This document shows positions 17,337 to 26,110 of a DNA stretch of 64,000 nt, in pieces. The stretch comes from an uncultured Candidatus Melainabacteria bacterium (lineage in GTDB: Bacteria; Cyanobacteriota; Vampirovibrionia; Gastranaerophilales; Gastranaerophilaceae), in NCBI GenBank assembly GCA_934728585.1, contig CAKVDZ010000009.1, forward strand, positions 10,560 through 74,559, in the 5' to 3' direction. The notes below the pieces were generated by a model. The model was given only the letters and a program-made list of their open reading frames with translations. It did no database searches and was not told the DNA's origin. Position numbers and translations under genes: made by a program. Each line of letters opens with the position of its first letter. Within the stretch, counting starts at the first letter, position 1.

Positions 17337-17825
17337 TTAAATTCTTTGTGCAAGTTCTTTATCTAATAAATACATCGCACTTTTGCACTCTCCGTACAAT
17401 TTAAGTTGAGTAAAAATTTTGTAAGAAGTTTTTTCTTCTTCAATTTGCTCTTTAAGCATACATTCTAAAAAGTTTTGTGTTGTGAATGCATTTTCTTCTC
17501 TAGCTAAAATCGCAATACTTTTTATTGATTCAGTAATATATTTTTCGTGTGAAACAATTTCTTTAACTGTATCAATTGGAGTCTTGAAATTAGCTTCAGG
17601 AGTTGTAATTTGAGTAAGTTCAATTTTGCAGTTTAGTTCTGTTAAAAAATTGAAGATATCCATGCCATGAGAAACTTCTTCTTCGGCTTGTTTTTTACAC
17701 CAATGTCCAAATCCATCAAGCCCTAGGTCGCTAAAATAATGTGCCATAGATAGGTATAAATATGCTGAAAAAAATTCTTTATTTATCTGCGTATTTAGTG
17801 CATTGTTAATTCTTTCGCTAAGCAT
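17337..17825 (-). CDS. ftnA: Ferritin
   Basis: A 162-residue non-haem bacterial ferritin that oxidises Fe(II) and stores iron in a 24-subunit shell. The four-helix pattern begins INKEFFSAYLYLSMAHYF, with ferroxidase ligands in NKEFFS, in EEEVSHG (Glu and His of helix B) and in the C-helix Glu of REENAF. It overlaps the desulfoferrodoxin stop by 8 bases and has AAGGAG before the ATG. The pairing with a superoxide reductase fits an anaerobe's response to oxygen: reduce superoxide and sequester the iron that would fuel Fenton chemistry. Confidence 0.93.
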   Translation of the reverse strand: MLSERINNALNTQINKEFFSAYLYLSMAHYFSDLGLDGFGHWCKKQAEEEVSHGMDIFNFLTELNCKIELTQITTPEANFKTPIDTVKEIVSHEKYITESIKSIAILAREENAFTTQNFLECMLKEQIEEEKTSYKIFTQLKLYGECKSAMYLLDKELAQRI

Positions 17826-18219
17826 CGTATTCTCCTTTAAATAAACCGTGAATATTACATAAAGCTCTTGACCATAGAGATTTTTCGCATTTGCATTTAA
17901 TGTTCATTTCAGGACTATCTTCAATTGACAAGAATTTTGTTTTTACATAGTTTTTATCTTTAGAAATTACTTGAATAAAATTAATATGATGCTCTTCTGT
18001 CATAGGGTGTTTAACCGCTCCAACTCTAACCCAATAACCATCAATATTTTTTTCGATAACAGGAATATGTTTTTCATTAAGTGCTTCTGCTTCAGAGGCT
18101 TGTTCCTTGATTAATTCCATTTTTTCTCCACAACAAACAAGTTCTCCTGTACCTGTTTCAAGTACTTCGACAAGATTATGACATACGTTACAACGATATA
18201 ATTCTAATTTTTCTGTCAT
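17818..18219 (-). CDS. dfx: Desulfoferrodoxin (superoxide reductase)
   Basis: A 133-residue class I (two-iron) superoxide reductase. The N-terminal rubredoxin-like Fe(Cys)4 site is visible as YRCNVCHNL and LVCCGEKM. The catalytic Fe(His)4Cys domain has KHIPVIEK, VGAVKHPMTEEHHI and the ligand pair in CNIHGLFKG. The frame is open further upstream, but ATG 18219 has AGGAG seven bases before it and starts exactly like family members (MTEKLELYRC), so I placed the start there. It is first in an operon with ferritin. The class indicates an anaerobic lifestyle. Confidence 0.94.
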   Translation of the reverse strand: MTEKLELYRCNVCHNLVEVLETGTGELVCCGEKMELIKEQASEAEALNEKHIPVIEKNIDGYWVRVGAVKHPMTEEHHINFIQVISKDKNYVKTKFLSIEDSPEMNIKCKCEKSLWSRALCNIHGLFKGEYDA

Positions 18220-18271
18220 TTTTTTCTCCTTTCTTTTGCGAATAGTATATGGAGAAATATTAAAAATAACA

Positions 18272-18300
18272 TTGGTAAGTTCGCTAATTTGTGGTAACAT
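18272..18300 (+). promoter_or_regulatory. Promoter of YkgJ-like gene, predicted near-leaderless
   Basis: TTGGTA (18272-18277), 17 bases, TAACAT (18295-18300), seven bases to ATG 18308. No Shine-Dalgarno before that ATG. Confidence 0.45.
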
Positions 18301-18307
18301 ATCGATT

Positions 18308-18922
18308 ATGGATAAGCTCAAACGACATAGAGAAGAATTACTGAAAAAATACAGGGAAGTTTTTGTTTCTGTGTTGACGTCTATACAAGGTGAGTTGAAC
18401 GGATTAACACCAAATAAAATTAGAGAATATCTTGAAAAAGACTTAGAAAAACACATTCAAAGCCAAAGAAAAGAAATTTTAGAACGACGTAAAAAGTTTA
18501 ACTGTGCAAAATGCGGAGCTTGTTGTAGGCTTGCGATAAGTGAATTTTCGCCAAAAGAATTGTTGGTTAAAGCTCAATCTGGTGACGAATTTGCGAAAGA
18601 ATTTATTTCAACATTTGAACCGTATTTAGATGAGTCAACTCCAAAATCTTTGTATGGAGAATATGTTGATTTAATCAACGAATCTGGCGAAACGGTATAT
18701 TATTATCATTGTAAAAAAGTAACTGATGGTAATCTATGTCCAGATTATGAAAATAGACCTGCAATTTGTAGAGATTATCCAGATAATCCAATACAAATGC
18801 TTCATCCGACTTGCGCTTTTACTGGCTGGCATGAAGATATTCAAATAATTGTTTTGACAATTAGAGCGATGAATGAAGTAAGACATCATTTCTTGAATGA
18901 ATTAGCAAAGGAGAATTTATAA
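18308..18922 (+). CDS. YkgJ-family Zn/Fe-chelating cysteine-cluster protein
   Basis: A 204-residue protein. The YkgJ-type cluster CAKCGACCRL lies near residue 63, with further conserved cysteines in CPDYENRPAICRDYP, the standard CxxCxxCC plus downstream pattern of this presumed metal-binding family. Biochemical role unknown. The frame extends to 18236, but the first 24 codons lie over the divergent dfx promoter, and ATG 18308 fits a promoter. trpB begins immediately at its stop codon, so the two are coupled. Confidence 0.78.
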   Translation: MDKLKRHREELLKKYREVFVSVLTSIQGELNGLTPNKIREYLEKDLEKHIQSQRKEILERRKKFNCAKCGACCRLAISEFSPKELLVKAQSGDEFAKEFISTFEPYLDESTPKSLYGEYVDLINESGETVYYYHCKKVTDGNLCPDYENRPAICRDYPDNPIQMLHPTCAFTGWHEDIQIIVLTIRAMNEVRHHFLNELAKENL

Positions 18923-20128
18923 ATGTTTGTAAAAAAGCTTTTAAACTATAATTTACCAGATGAAAACGGATATTTTGGAGAATTTGGTGGCGCTTATGTT
19001 CATGATGAATTTAGACCAACTCTAGATAATCTTAATAAGGCTTTTGAAGAAGCAATTGAAGATAAAAGTTTTTTAAAAGAGTTATATGACTTGTTAACTG
19101 ATTATTCAGGACGTCCAACACCTTTGTACTTTGCAAAAAGACTAACCGAATATTACGGTAAAGGTAAAATATATTTAAAACGCGAAGATTTGAATCATAC
19201 TGGTGCACATAAAATTAATAATGTTTTAGGTCAAGCCTTGCTTGCAAAAAGAATGGGTGCAAAACGAGTTATTGCTGAAACAGGTGCAGGTCAACATGGT
19301 GTAGCAACAGCAACTGTAGCAGCATTATTAGGTATGAAATGTGAAATTTTTATGGGCGAAACTGATATTGAAAGACAATATTCAAACGTTCAAAGAATGA
19401 AACTATTGGGTGCAAAAGTTAACAGTGTTACAGATGGTACAAAAACCTTGGCAGATGCTTGTGAAGCTGCAAGTAACTATTGGCAAGCGCACAAAGACGA
19501 AGTGTTCTATATTTTAGGCTCAGCTGTTGGACCTCACCCATACCCTAAAATGGTTAGATTTTTCCAATCGATTATTGGCTCTGAAATTAAAGAGCAAATG
19601 ATTCAAAAAGAAAATAGGCTTCCAGATTATGTTGTAGCATGTGTTGGCGGTGGAAGCAACGCAATTGGCTGTTTCTACCCATTTATTGACGATAAAGAAG
19701 TTCAACTAGTCGGTGTTGAAGCTGGAGGCGAGGGTGTAGCTTCTGTTAAAACTGCGGCAACACTAAATACAGGTAAAGTGAAAGTTTACAACGGTTTCAA
19801 ACAATACGTACTTGTTGATGAAAATGATGAAGTTAAAGAATCATACTCGATTTCAGCAGGTTTAGATTACCCTGGTTGTGGTCCAGAACACTGTTATTTG
19901 TACAAAACAGGTCGTGCTAAATATGGTGCAATTACTGATGATGAAGCTGTGGAAGGTTTCTTACGACTTTCCAAATTAGAGGGTATTATTCCTGCAATTG
20001 AAAGTTCTCATGCCGTTGCATACTTAGAAAAGTTAATGCCTACTACAAAGAAAGAGGATTTAGTTGTTGTTAATATCTCAGGTAGAGGTGACAAGGATAC
20101 AGATAGATTACTAAAATGGGTGAAATAA
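18923..20128 (+). CDS. trpB: Tryptophan synthase beta chain
   Basis: A 401-residue PLP enzyme joining indole and serine. The PLP lysine is in HTGAHKINN (~residue 92); ETGAGQHGVATAT and the phosphate-binding GGGSNAIG are intact, and the C-terminal HAVAYLEKL and SGRGDKD are typical of the TrpB1 class that normally partners TrpA. AGGAG precedes the ATG. No trpA or other trp gene lies within the window; neighbours are a YkgJ-like gene (0-base gap) and rlmN (TAATG overlap). Confidence 0.95.
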   Translation: MFVKKLLNYNLPDENGYFGEFGGAYVHDEFRPTLDNLNKAFEEAIEDKSFLKELYDLLTDYSGRPTPLYFAKRLTEYYGKGKIYLKREDLNHTGAHKINNVLGQALLAKRMGAKRVIAETGAGQHGVATATVAALLGMKCEIFMGETDIERQYSNVQRMKLLGAKVNSVTDGTKTLADACEAASNYWQAHKDEVFYILGSAVGPHPYPKMVRFFQSIIGSEIKEQMIQKENRLPDYVVACVGGGSNAIGCFYPFIDDKEVQLVGVEAGGEGVASVKTAATLNTGKVKVYNGFKQYVLVDENDEVKESYSISAGLDYPGCGPEHCYLYKTGRAKYGAITDDEAVEGFLRLSKLEGIIPAIESSHAVAYLEKLMPTTKKEDLVVVNISGRGDKDTDRLLKWVK

Positions 20129-21156
20129 TGTCAAAAACAGTGCTTTCAGGCTTAAATATCGCAGAAATAGAAAAGCTTTTAGAACCTCTAAAAGCTTCAA
20201 AGTTTAGAGCAAAACAAATTCAAAACTGGATATACTTAAAGTCAGTTACTTCAATTGATGAAATGACAGATTTGTCTTTAAAATTTCGTGAGGAATTAAA
20301 AGAAATCGCAACTGTAACAAATACAAAAATAAAAAAGAAACAGGTTAGTAAAGACGGAACGCTTAAGTACTTAGTTGAATATTCAGACGGGGAATGTGTT
20401 GAAACAGTTTTAATGCGTTTTGATAATAGAGCAAATTTAACCGCTTGTGTAAGCTCTCAAGTGGGTTGTGCCGTTAATTGTTCTTTCTGTGCAACAGGTA
20501 AAAGAGGGTTCATAAGAAATCTTACAGCATCAGAAATTGTAGAACAAGTTTTAACAATTCAACGCGATACAGGGCTAAAGGTTACAAATGTTGTATTTAT
20601 GGGGCAAGGTGAACCGTTATTAAATTTAGAAAATGTTCTTCAAGCTATAGAAATTTTGAATACTTCTTGTCAAATTGGTGCTAGAAGAATTACTGTTTCG
20701 ACAAGTGGAATTGCACCTAAGGTTGCAGAATTTGCTAAAAACAACACTCAATCTACTCTAGCTTGGTCGTTGCATGCGCCAATTAACTCAATCAGAGATA
20801 AAATTATGCCTATAAATAAGAAATATCCGATTGAAGAAATGAAAAAAGCTTTGGGCAAATATTTTGAAATTGCAGGCAGACGAGTTACTATAGAATACTT
20901 GTTGATAAAGGATTTGACAGATACTCTAGAATGTGCAAAATCTTTAGTTGAACTTTTAAAAGGTATAAAATGTAATATAAACTTAATTCCATACAATCCT
21001 GTTGTTGAAAATGATTACAAAAAACCATCAAACAATGCGATTATGAAATTCAAATATATTCTTGAACATTCTGGGAAAAAAGTTACAGTAAGACTTGAAA
21101 GAGGAGCAGATATAGACGCAGCTTGTGGACAATTAAGGGGGAAAGTTGAACAGTAA
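20128..21156 (+). CDS. rlmN: Dual-specificity rRNA/tRNA adenine C2-methyltransferase RlmN
   Basis: A radical-SAM enzyme that methylates C2 of A2503 in 23S rRNA and A37 of some tRNAs. The radical SAM motif CAVNCSFCATG (CxxxCxxC) is present, with the upstream SSQVGC, the MGQGEPLLN stretch, SLHAP, and the C-terminal catalytic cysteine region in DIDAACGQL. The ATG at 20128 overlaps the trpB stop (TAATG) and gives 342 residues; an in-frame ATG at 20116 adds four residues but lies inside trpB. Confidence 0.94.
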   Translation: MSKTVLSGLNIAEIEKLLEPLKASKFRAKQIQNWIYLKSVTSIDEMTDLSLKFREELKEIATVTNTKIKKKQVSKDGTLKYLVEYSDGECVETVLMRFDNRANLTACVSSQVGCAVNCSFCATGKRGFIRNLTASEIVEQVLTIQRDTGLKVTNVVFMGQGEPLLNLENVLQAIEILNTSCQIGARRITVSTSGIAPKVAEFAKNNTQSTLAWSLHAPINSIRDKIMPINKKYPIEEMKKALGKYFEIAGRRVTIEYLLIKDLTDTLECAKSLVELLKGIKCNINLIPYNPVVENDYKKPSNNAIMKFKYILEHSGKKVTVRLERGADIDAACGQLRGKVEQ

Positions 21157-23092
21157 TCCTATTTTAGAAAAAAACCTTAAGTTTATTTCGAGTTATAATC
21201 CTGAATTGAAATATAAGATTTTGCAAATAAAAGAACTGAAAAATGATATTATAGTTTCAAATACTTGTTTGCGAGAACCGAACTTAACTTTTAATGGTGT
21301 TCCTTTACACGATAATTACGGAGCAGAAACAGAAGCAAAAAATATTTTTGCAAAAGTTGAAAATACGCCTGTATCTATGCATGTGGTGTATGGTTTTGGT
21401 TTAGGGTATTTGTTTCAGCAGTTCGCTTTAAATTCAAAGGGAATTGTAATTGTCTATGAACCTAATCTTGAAATTTTGGCATCTACATTAGAAATTGCAG
21501 ATTTAACAACAGAATTGAGTAAAAAGAATGTTTTTGTATGTTCTGACTTAGATGAATTCAAAAAATGTTATCGCACAAATTATTTGTATGGCGCAAATAC
21601 TGTAATTTCTTTTTTACCTACATATAAAAAAATGTTTGGAGAGGAATTAACCAAATTTGCCAATCAAGTCAACCTTTTGATGGGTGCGGTTATTATTGAT
21701 AATAATTATATAAAAACAAAGTTATGTGCCTCAGTTAAGTCAGTTTGTAGCAACATAGATTTATTAGTAAATGAATCTCCAATAATGTCCTATAAAGATA
21801 TTTACAAGGGTAAAACAGCTCTTGTTATTTCAGCTGGTCCAAGTTTAGACAAGAATATTGAAACTATAAAAAAATATAGAGATAAAGCAATTATTTTTTC
21901 GGTTGGACAAGCTTTAGGCAGTTTAATGAAAAATGGTATAAAACCAGACTTTGTAGTTAGTATTGAATTAATCAATACTGTTCAACAATTGGAAATTTTT
22001 GATATTTCAGATGTGGATTTAATTGTAGAACCTATAACGTATGTTAGTATTCATAAAATTAAAGCTAAGAATATTATTTCTTATCCGTCTAAGACTTCTA
22101 TTGCAAATTTAATTTGGGCACAATATGCAAATATCGATTCTTCAGGTTGTAAGTCAAGCGGAACAGTTTCTTATACTGCGCTTTATAGCGCAAAAATATT
22201 AGGTTTTAAAAATATAGCCTTGGTTGGTCAAGATTTAGCATATTTAGACGGAAAATGTTATTCTTCTGGTGCAAAAATTGAGGGGCTTGAATATGAAATT
22301 GATCCAATAACAGGCAAGGCTAAAGTTTTTGCAAAAGATTTTGAATTATTTAAAAAATCTCTATATCCAAAAAACGCGACTCTGACTGAAGAACAAATGA
22401 TAGCAGGTGCCAATAGGTTTTTAGAAGAAAGGATTAATAGCAATTTAATATTTGTTGATGGAATAAAGGGTAATAAACTGCCAACTTCTATCGATTATGC
22501 ATCATTTATAGAGGAGTTTGCTTCTTTTGCAAAAAAATATAACACAGAAATTAATCTTTATAATACTTCCTTAGATGGAGCATTAATTGAGGGATTTAAA
22601 AATGAATCTCTTGAGAGTATATTAGAAAATAAAGAAACTGTTAAAAGATTAGATTTAACAAATGATTTTCATTATGATTTAAAATCAATTGTTGAAAATA
22701 TTAATGCTGATATAGCTATTTTGGAACAATTGTTGAAATCTTTTAATACTGCAGATACCATTATTTCAAGTTTTGACAAAGATTACAATAATAGAAAAAT
22801 TTTAACAGATAAATGCTTGAGTAATTTTAAACAACTTTTGTCAATGTACATAGATTTAAAAGATAATTTTCCGAAAAAATCTAGACTTTTTTTGTATCTG
22901 CAACGTCCTGCGGAACTAGAATTAGAGTATAAATTGAAAATTTATTCATCTCCCGATAAGGAAAATATTCTTGATATATACACGTCTTTAAAAAAATATT
23001 TTATATCTACAGAAAAATGGATAAATAATATAAAGAATATACTAAAGGAAAAGGTGGAAACTTTAAATGAAATGCTTAATTCAGCGAGTTAA
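21146..23092 (+). CDS. DUF115 / MptE-like (motility-associated factor-type) protein
   Basis: A 648-residue protein. The central domain (residues ~200-430) has the DUF115/6-hydroxymethylpterin-diphosphokinase-like pattern GKTALVISAGPSLDKNIETI, GIKPDFVVSIE and ALVGQDLAYLDG, as in the Maf proteins that transfer nonulosonic sugars to flagellin. The C-terminal ~180 residues are helical. Start TTG, five bases after AGGGGG, overlapping rlmN by 11 bases. Family is moderately clear; glycosyltransferase function is inference. Its neighbours are RNA-modification genes, not flagellar ones. Confidence 0.68.
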   Translation: MNSNPILEKNLKFISSYNPELKYKILQIKELKNDIIVSNTCLREPNLTFNGVPLHDNYGAETEAKNIFAKVENTPVSMHVVYGFGLGYLFQQFALNSKGIVIVYEPNLEILASTLEIADLTTELSKKNVFVCSDLDEFKKCYRTNYLYGANTVISFLPTYKKMFGEELTKFANQVNLLMGAVIIDNNYIKTKLCASVKSVCSNIDLLVNESPIMSYKDIYKGKTALVISAGPSLDKNIETIKKYRDKAIIFSVGQALGSLMKNGIKPDFVVSIELINTVQQLEIFDISDVDLIVEPITYVSIHKIKAKNIISYPSKTSIANLIWAQYANIDSSGCKSSGTVSYTALYSAKILGFKNIALVGQDLAYLDGKCYSSGAKIEGLEYEIDPITGKAKVFAKDFELFKKSLYPKNATLTEEQMIAGANRFLEERINSNLIFVDGIKGNKLPTSIDYASFIEEFASFAKKYNTEINLYNTSLDGALIEGFKNESLESILENKETVKRLDLTNDFHYDLKSIVENINADIAILEQLLKSFNTADTIISSFDKDYNNRKILTDKCLSNFKQLLSMYIDLKDNFPKKSRLFLYLQRPAELELEYKLKIYSSPDKENILDIYTSLKKYFISTEKWINNIKNILKEKVETLNEMLNSAS

Positions 23093-23504
23093 AAAAGCAT
23101 CAGTAACGATAGATGAAAATTTATATTCAGCAATCGGGCATGGCTTGCTTGCTTTTGTTGGTATTGAAAAAGGGGATACAATTGAGCATGTTCAAAAAAT
23201 GGCAGAAAAAGTTGTAAAACTAAGAATTTTTGCTGATGAAAATGGCAAAATGAATAAATCATTACTAGATATAAAGGGCGAAATGCTTGTTGTATCTCAA
23301 TTTACGCTTTGTGGTGATTGCAAAAAAGGTACTCGACCTAGCTTTGATAAATCCGAAACCCCAGAACTAGCAAATAAGTTATATGAAGAATTTGTAAAAT
23401 TTGTAAAAACCTTTGAAATCCAGACACAGACTGGAAAATTTGCTGCGCATATGGATATCGAGTTAATAAATGACGGTCCTGTGACTTTCATGTTGGAAAA
23501 ATAA
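23067..23504 (+). CDS. dtd: D-aminoacyl-tRNA deacylase
   Basis: A 145-residue proofreading enzyme that removes D-amino acids (and glycine) from tRNA. Both signature motifs are present: SQFTLCGD, whose Thr region is catalytic, and the cross-subunit NDGPVTFML (Gly-cisPro). Length is exactly the family's. It starts inside the end of the DUF115 gene (26-base overlap). Confidence 0.95.
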   Translation: MKCLIQRVKKASVTIDENLYSAIGHGLLAFVGIEKGDTIEHVQKMAEKVVKLRIFADENGKMNKSLLDIKGEMLVVSQFTLCGDCKKGTRPSFDKSETPELANKLYEEFVKFVKTFEIQTQTGKFAAHMDIELINDGPVTFMLEK

Positions 23505-23521
23505 AATATTTCTGTTATAAT
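23493..23521 (+). promoter_or_regulatory. Promoter of the zinc-ribbon/RGG-like - rimM - trmD operon
   Basis: TTGGAA (23493-23498), 17 bases, perfect TATAAT (23516-23521), inside the end of dtd. Predicts an ~85-base leader before ATG 23612. Confidence 0.6.
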
Positions 23522-23611
23522 GAAAATATAGTTTATTAGTTGAAATATGATATTAGAAGTCCGTTTTACTTTGTAGGAGAAGGATTTATTTAAAAATTTG
23601 AGGCATGTCTT

Positions 23612-24925
23612 ATGTATGTAAACAAATGTATTAAATGTGGCGCAGAATTTGAAACAAAAAACCCTAAACGTGTTATTTGTCCAAATTGCTTATACCCTGA
23701 TAAAAGTATGATGCCAGGTGACGGTTCTGGTGATAATGAACAGCATCAAGAGCAAAACAACCAAGGTTATCAACAACAAAATTTATCTAAAAACGGTGAA
23801 GATAAACAGGATAACGGCTCACTAAGCTATGGTAGCGGTTCATATTCATCTGGTGGATATTCTGCTGGAGGCTATTCTGCAGGTGGTTACTCTGCTGGCG
23901 GATATAGTTCTGGTGGATACGAACGTCCACAACGTAATTACAATCAAGGCGGTTACCAACAACGTGGTGGATATCAACAACGCGGTGGCTACCAAGACAG
24001 AAACCAAGGTGGTTACCAACGTGGCGGTTACCAACAACGTGGCGGATATCAAGACAGAAATCAAGGCGGATACCAACAACGTGGTGGTTACCAAGACAGA
24101 AATCAAGGTGGATATCAACAACGTGGTGGATATCAAGACAGAAGTCAAGGCGGATACCAACAACGCGGTGGTTACCAAGATAGAAATCAAGGCGGATATC
24201 AACAACGTAGACCACAACAAGGTGGTTTCCAACCAAGACGTCCACAACAAGGAGGCTTCCAACGTAGACCTGCTGGTAACAGACCTCCAAAACCACAAAA
24301 ACAATTATTAATCAGTAAAGAACAATTAGAACAAATTGAAGCTCTTTACAAAGCTATGCTTCCACTTCCAAATCCTGATGCTCATGAAGTTATCGGTGAA
24401 AAAATTGGTTTGGAACCAAGAAAAGTATTCTTTGGTATTAATTTAGTTCGTCAAAAAATGATGTTGCCTAAATTACCGTTCCCTAAACGTAAATTGGCAA
24501 TTTCTCCTGACCAACTTTTAGCTATTAGAAGTTTGTACGAACCATTATTACCATTACCTCCAATTGGTTGTCACAAAATTATTGCGGTACAGCTAAAAAT
24601 GGACGAATGGCGTGTTCACGTTGGTATTGGCTTAATCAGAAGTCAAATGGGGCTTGATAGATGGAATCAAGATAGAGAAGACGCTCCTGAAGAATTCAAA
24701 AAAGTTTCTTCTGAAAAAGAAGATAAAAAGAAAAAAACAACAAAATCAAAAGCAAAAGCAGAGGCTGAAGTTGATTCAGAGGTTGAAGTAGAAGAAAAAC
24801 CTAAGAAAACAAGAGCTAAAAAGGCTGTAAAAGAAGAAAAAGCCGAAGATGCTGAAGAAGAAGTGAAACCAGAAAAGAAAACTAGAGGCAGAAAAGCTAA
24901 AAAAGCTGATGAAGATGAAGAATAA
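23612..24925 (+). CDS. Zinc-ribbon protein with RGG-like repeats and duplicated helical domain; probable RNA-binding protein
   Basis: A 437-residue protein in four parts. (1) Residues 3-30: zinc ribbon with CIKCG and CPNC. (2) Residues ~75-225: low-complexity Gly/Tyr/Gln/Arg tract built of units like GGYQQRGGYQDRNQ, comparable to RGG/YG-rich RNA-binding regions. (3) Residues ~235-350: two copies of a ~50-residue unit, seen in LYKAMLPLPNPDAHEVIGEK and LYEPLLPLPPIGCHKIIAVQ. (4) A Lys/Glu-rich tail. It overlaps rimM by 17 bases and shares a promoter with rimM-trmD, a spot where many bacteria carry rpsP and a KH protein. RNA or ribosome binding is therefore inferred. I know no family with this layout. 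Confidence 0.72.
   Translation: MYVNKCIKCGAEFETKNPKRVICPNCLYPDKSMMPGDGSGDNEQHQEQNNQGYQQQNLSKNGEDKQDNGSLSYGSGSYSSGGYSAGGYSAGGYSAGGYSSGGYERPQRNYNQGGYQQRGGYQQRGGYQDRNQGGYQRGGYQQRGGYQDRNQGGYQQRGGYQDRNQGGYQQRGGYQDRSQGGYQQRGGYQDRNQGGYQQRRPQQGGFQPRRPQQGGFQRRPAGNRPPKPQKQLLISKEQLEQIEALYKAMLPLPNPDAHEVIGEKIGLEPRKVFFGINLVRQKMMLPKLPFPKRKLAISPDQLLAIRSLYEPLLPLPPIGCHKIIAVQLKMDEWRVHVGIGLIRSQMGLDRWNQDREDAPEEFKKVSSEKEDKKKKTTKSKAKAEAEVDSEVEVEEKPKKTRAKKAVKEEKAEDAEEEVKPEKKTRGRKAKKADEDEE
23940..24235 (+). repeat. Coding tandem repeats (Gly-Gly-Tyr-Gln type)
   Basis: Imperfect ~45-base units encoding GGYQQRGGYQDRNQ-like segments, five or more copies. Sequence varies at third positions, so the protein repeat is under selection. 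The regular composition opens false frames on both strands. Confidence 0.85.
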
Positions 24926-25427
24926 TTACATTTCTATCGGTAAAATTTTAAATTTTCATGGTGTTCAAGGAGAAGCCAAGGTTGGTTATTCAAAAAATCA
25001 AGCTGATTTTTTGAAAACTCTTAGTGGTGCTTATATTTCTGTTAATAACGAATACAAGTATTTCAAAATTAAAAATATAAAATTCAATAACAAATTTGCA
25101 ATAATTAAATTTGAGGGAATAAATTCTATTAACGAGGTTTTAGAGTACAAAAATGCGTTAATTTACGTTCCACAAGAAGATTTTGAAAACTCTTTAGATG
25201 ATGGAGAATACCTAGTTGATGACTTAATCGGAATGGAAGTTTACTCAAACGACAAAAAAATTGGTATGGTCATAGGCGTTTCTTCAAATGGCGCAAATGA
25301 TTTATTATCAATAAGAGGCACTTCTCAAAAAGTTTCTTTAGTTCCTTTTGTTGATGAATTGGTTCCAGAAGTTGATTTGAAGAATAGAAAAATCATTATA
25401 AATGAAATTCAAGGATTGATAGAATAA
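24909..25427 (+). CDS. rimM: Ribosome maturation factor RimM
   Basis: A 172-residue 30S maturation factor that binds ribosomal protein S19. The N-terminal beta-barrel begins YISIGKILNFHGVQGEAKV, and the C-terminal PRC-barrel carries YLVDDLIGMEVY and ending LVPFVDELVPEVDL as usual. Two in-frame ATGs (24909, 24915) are possible starts; both lie inside the preceding gene, so translation is coupled. It abuts trmD with a one-base overlap (TAATG). Confidence 0.93.
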   Translation: MKMKNNYISIGKILNFHGVQGEAKVGYSKNQADFLKTLSGAYISVNNEYKYFKIKNIKFNNKFAIIKFEGINSINEVLEYKNALIYVPQEDFENSLDDGEYLVDDLIGMEVYSNDKKIGMVIGVSSNGANDLLSIRGTSQKVSLVPFVDELVPEVDLKNRKIIINEIQGLIE

Positions 25428-26110
25428 TGAAATTTGATGTTCTTACATTATTCCCTGAAATGATTGACTCTTACTGTAATTGCAGTATTTTAAAAAGAGC
25501 AACCGAACGAAATGTTATAGAGGTTAACTCAATCAATCCGCGTGATTTTTCACTTGATAAACACAAAAAAGTTGACGATACCCCTTATGGTGGTGGCGCA
25601 GGAATGGTTTTGGCTCCTCAACCGTACGTAGATGCGTATGAAAGTATTAAAAAAGTCGCAAATTCTTGCACATTAATGATGACCCCACAGGGAGAACCTT
25701 TTAACAATGATATTGCAAGAGAGTTAGCAACATTCGACCAAATAATTATCTTATGCGGTCATTATGAGGGTTTTGACGAAAGAATTAGAGAAATTATAAA
25801 ACCTAGAGAAATTTCAATAGGTGATTATGTTCTAACAGGTGGCGAATTACCTGCGTTGTGTGTTATAGATTCAGTAAGTCGTAAAATTGATGGTGTTTTA
25901 GGTAAAATTGAATCAGCAGATGATGATAGTTTTGAAAATGGTCTGCTTGAATATCCACAATATACAAAACCTCGCGAATATAGAGGCTTAAAAGTTCCAG
26001 AAGTCTTGTTAAACGGTAATCATAAAGAGATTGAACAGTTTAGAAAAACTGAAATGCTAAAACGTACAGAAAAGCGTCGTCCAGATTTGATTGAAAAATA
26101 CAAAAATTAG
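25427..26110 (+). CDS. trmD: tRNA (guanine-N1)-methyltransferase
   Basis: A 227-residue SPOUT enzyme that makes m1G37. Family hallmarks: FDVLTLFPEM at the start, DDTPYGGGAGMVL, the knot segment LCGHYEGFDERI and SIGDYVLTGGE, and PQYTKPREYRGLKVPEVLLNG near the end. Its stop overlaps the stop of the convergent regulator at 26107. Confidence 0.96.
   Translation: MKFDVLTLFPEMIDSYCNCSILKRATERNVIEVNSINPRDFSLDKHKKVDDTPYGGGAGMVLAPQPYVDAYESIKKVANSCTLMMTPQGEPFNNDIARELATFDQIIILCGHYEGFDERIREIIKPREISIGDYVLTGGELPALCVIDSVSRKIDGVLGKIESADDDSFENGLLEYPQYTKPREYRGLKVPEVLLNGNHKEIEQFRKTEMLKRTEKRRPDLIEKYKN

Noticed and set aside
18220..18456. Upstream extension of the desulfoferrodoxin frame
   Set aside because: The added residues are antisense to the YkgJ-like gene, and the AGGAG-preceded ATG at 18219 fits the family start.
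23787..24311. Long open frames on both strands and regular repeats that look like a CRISPR array or extra genes
   Set aside because: The repeats are in phase with the GGYQ protein frame, have no unique spacers, and third-position variation fits coding repeats; the other frames are composition shadows.
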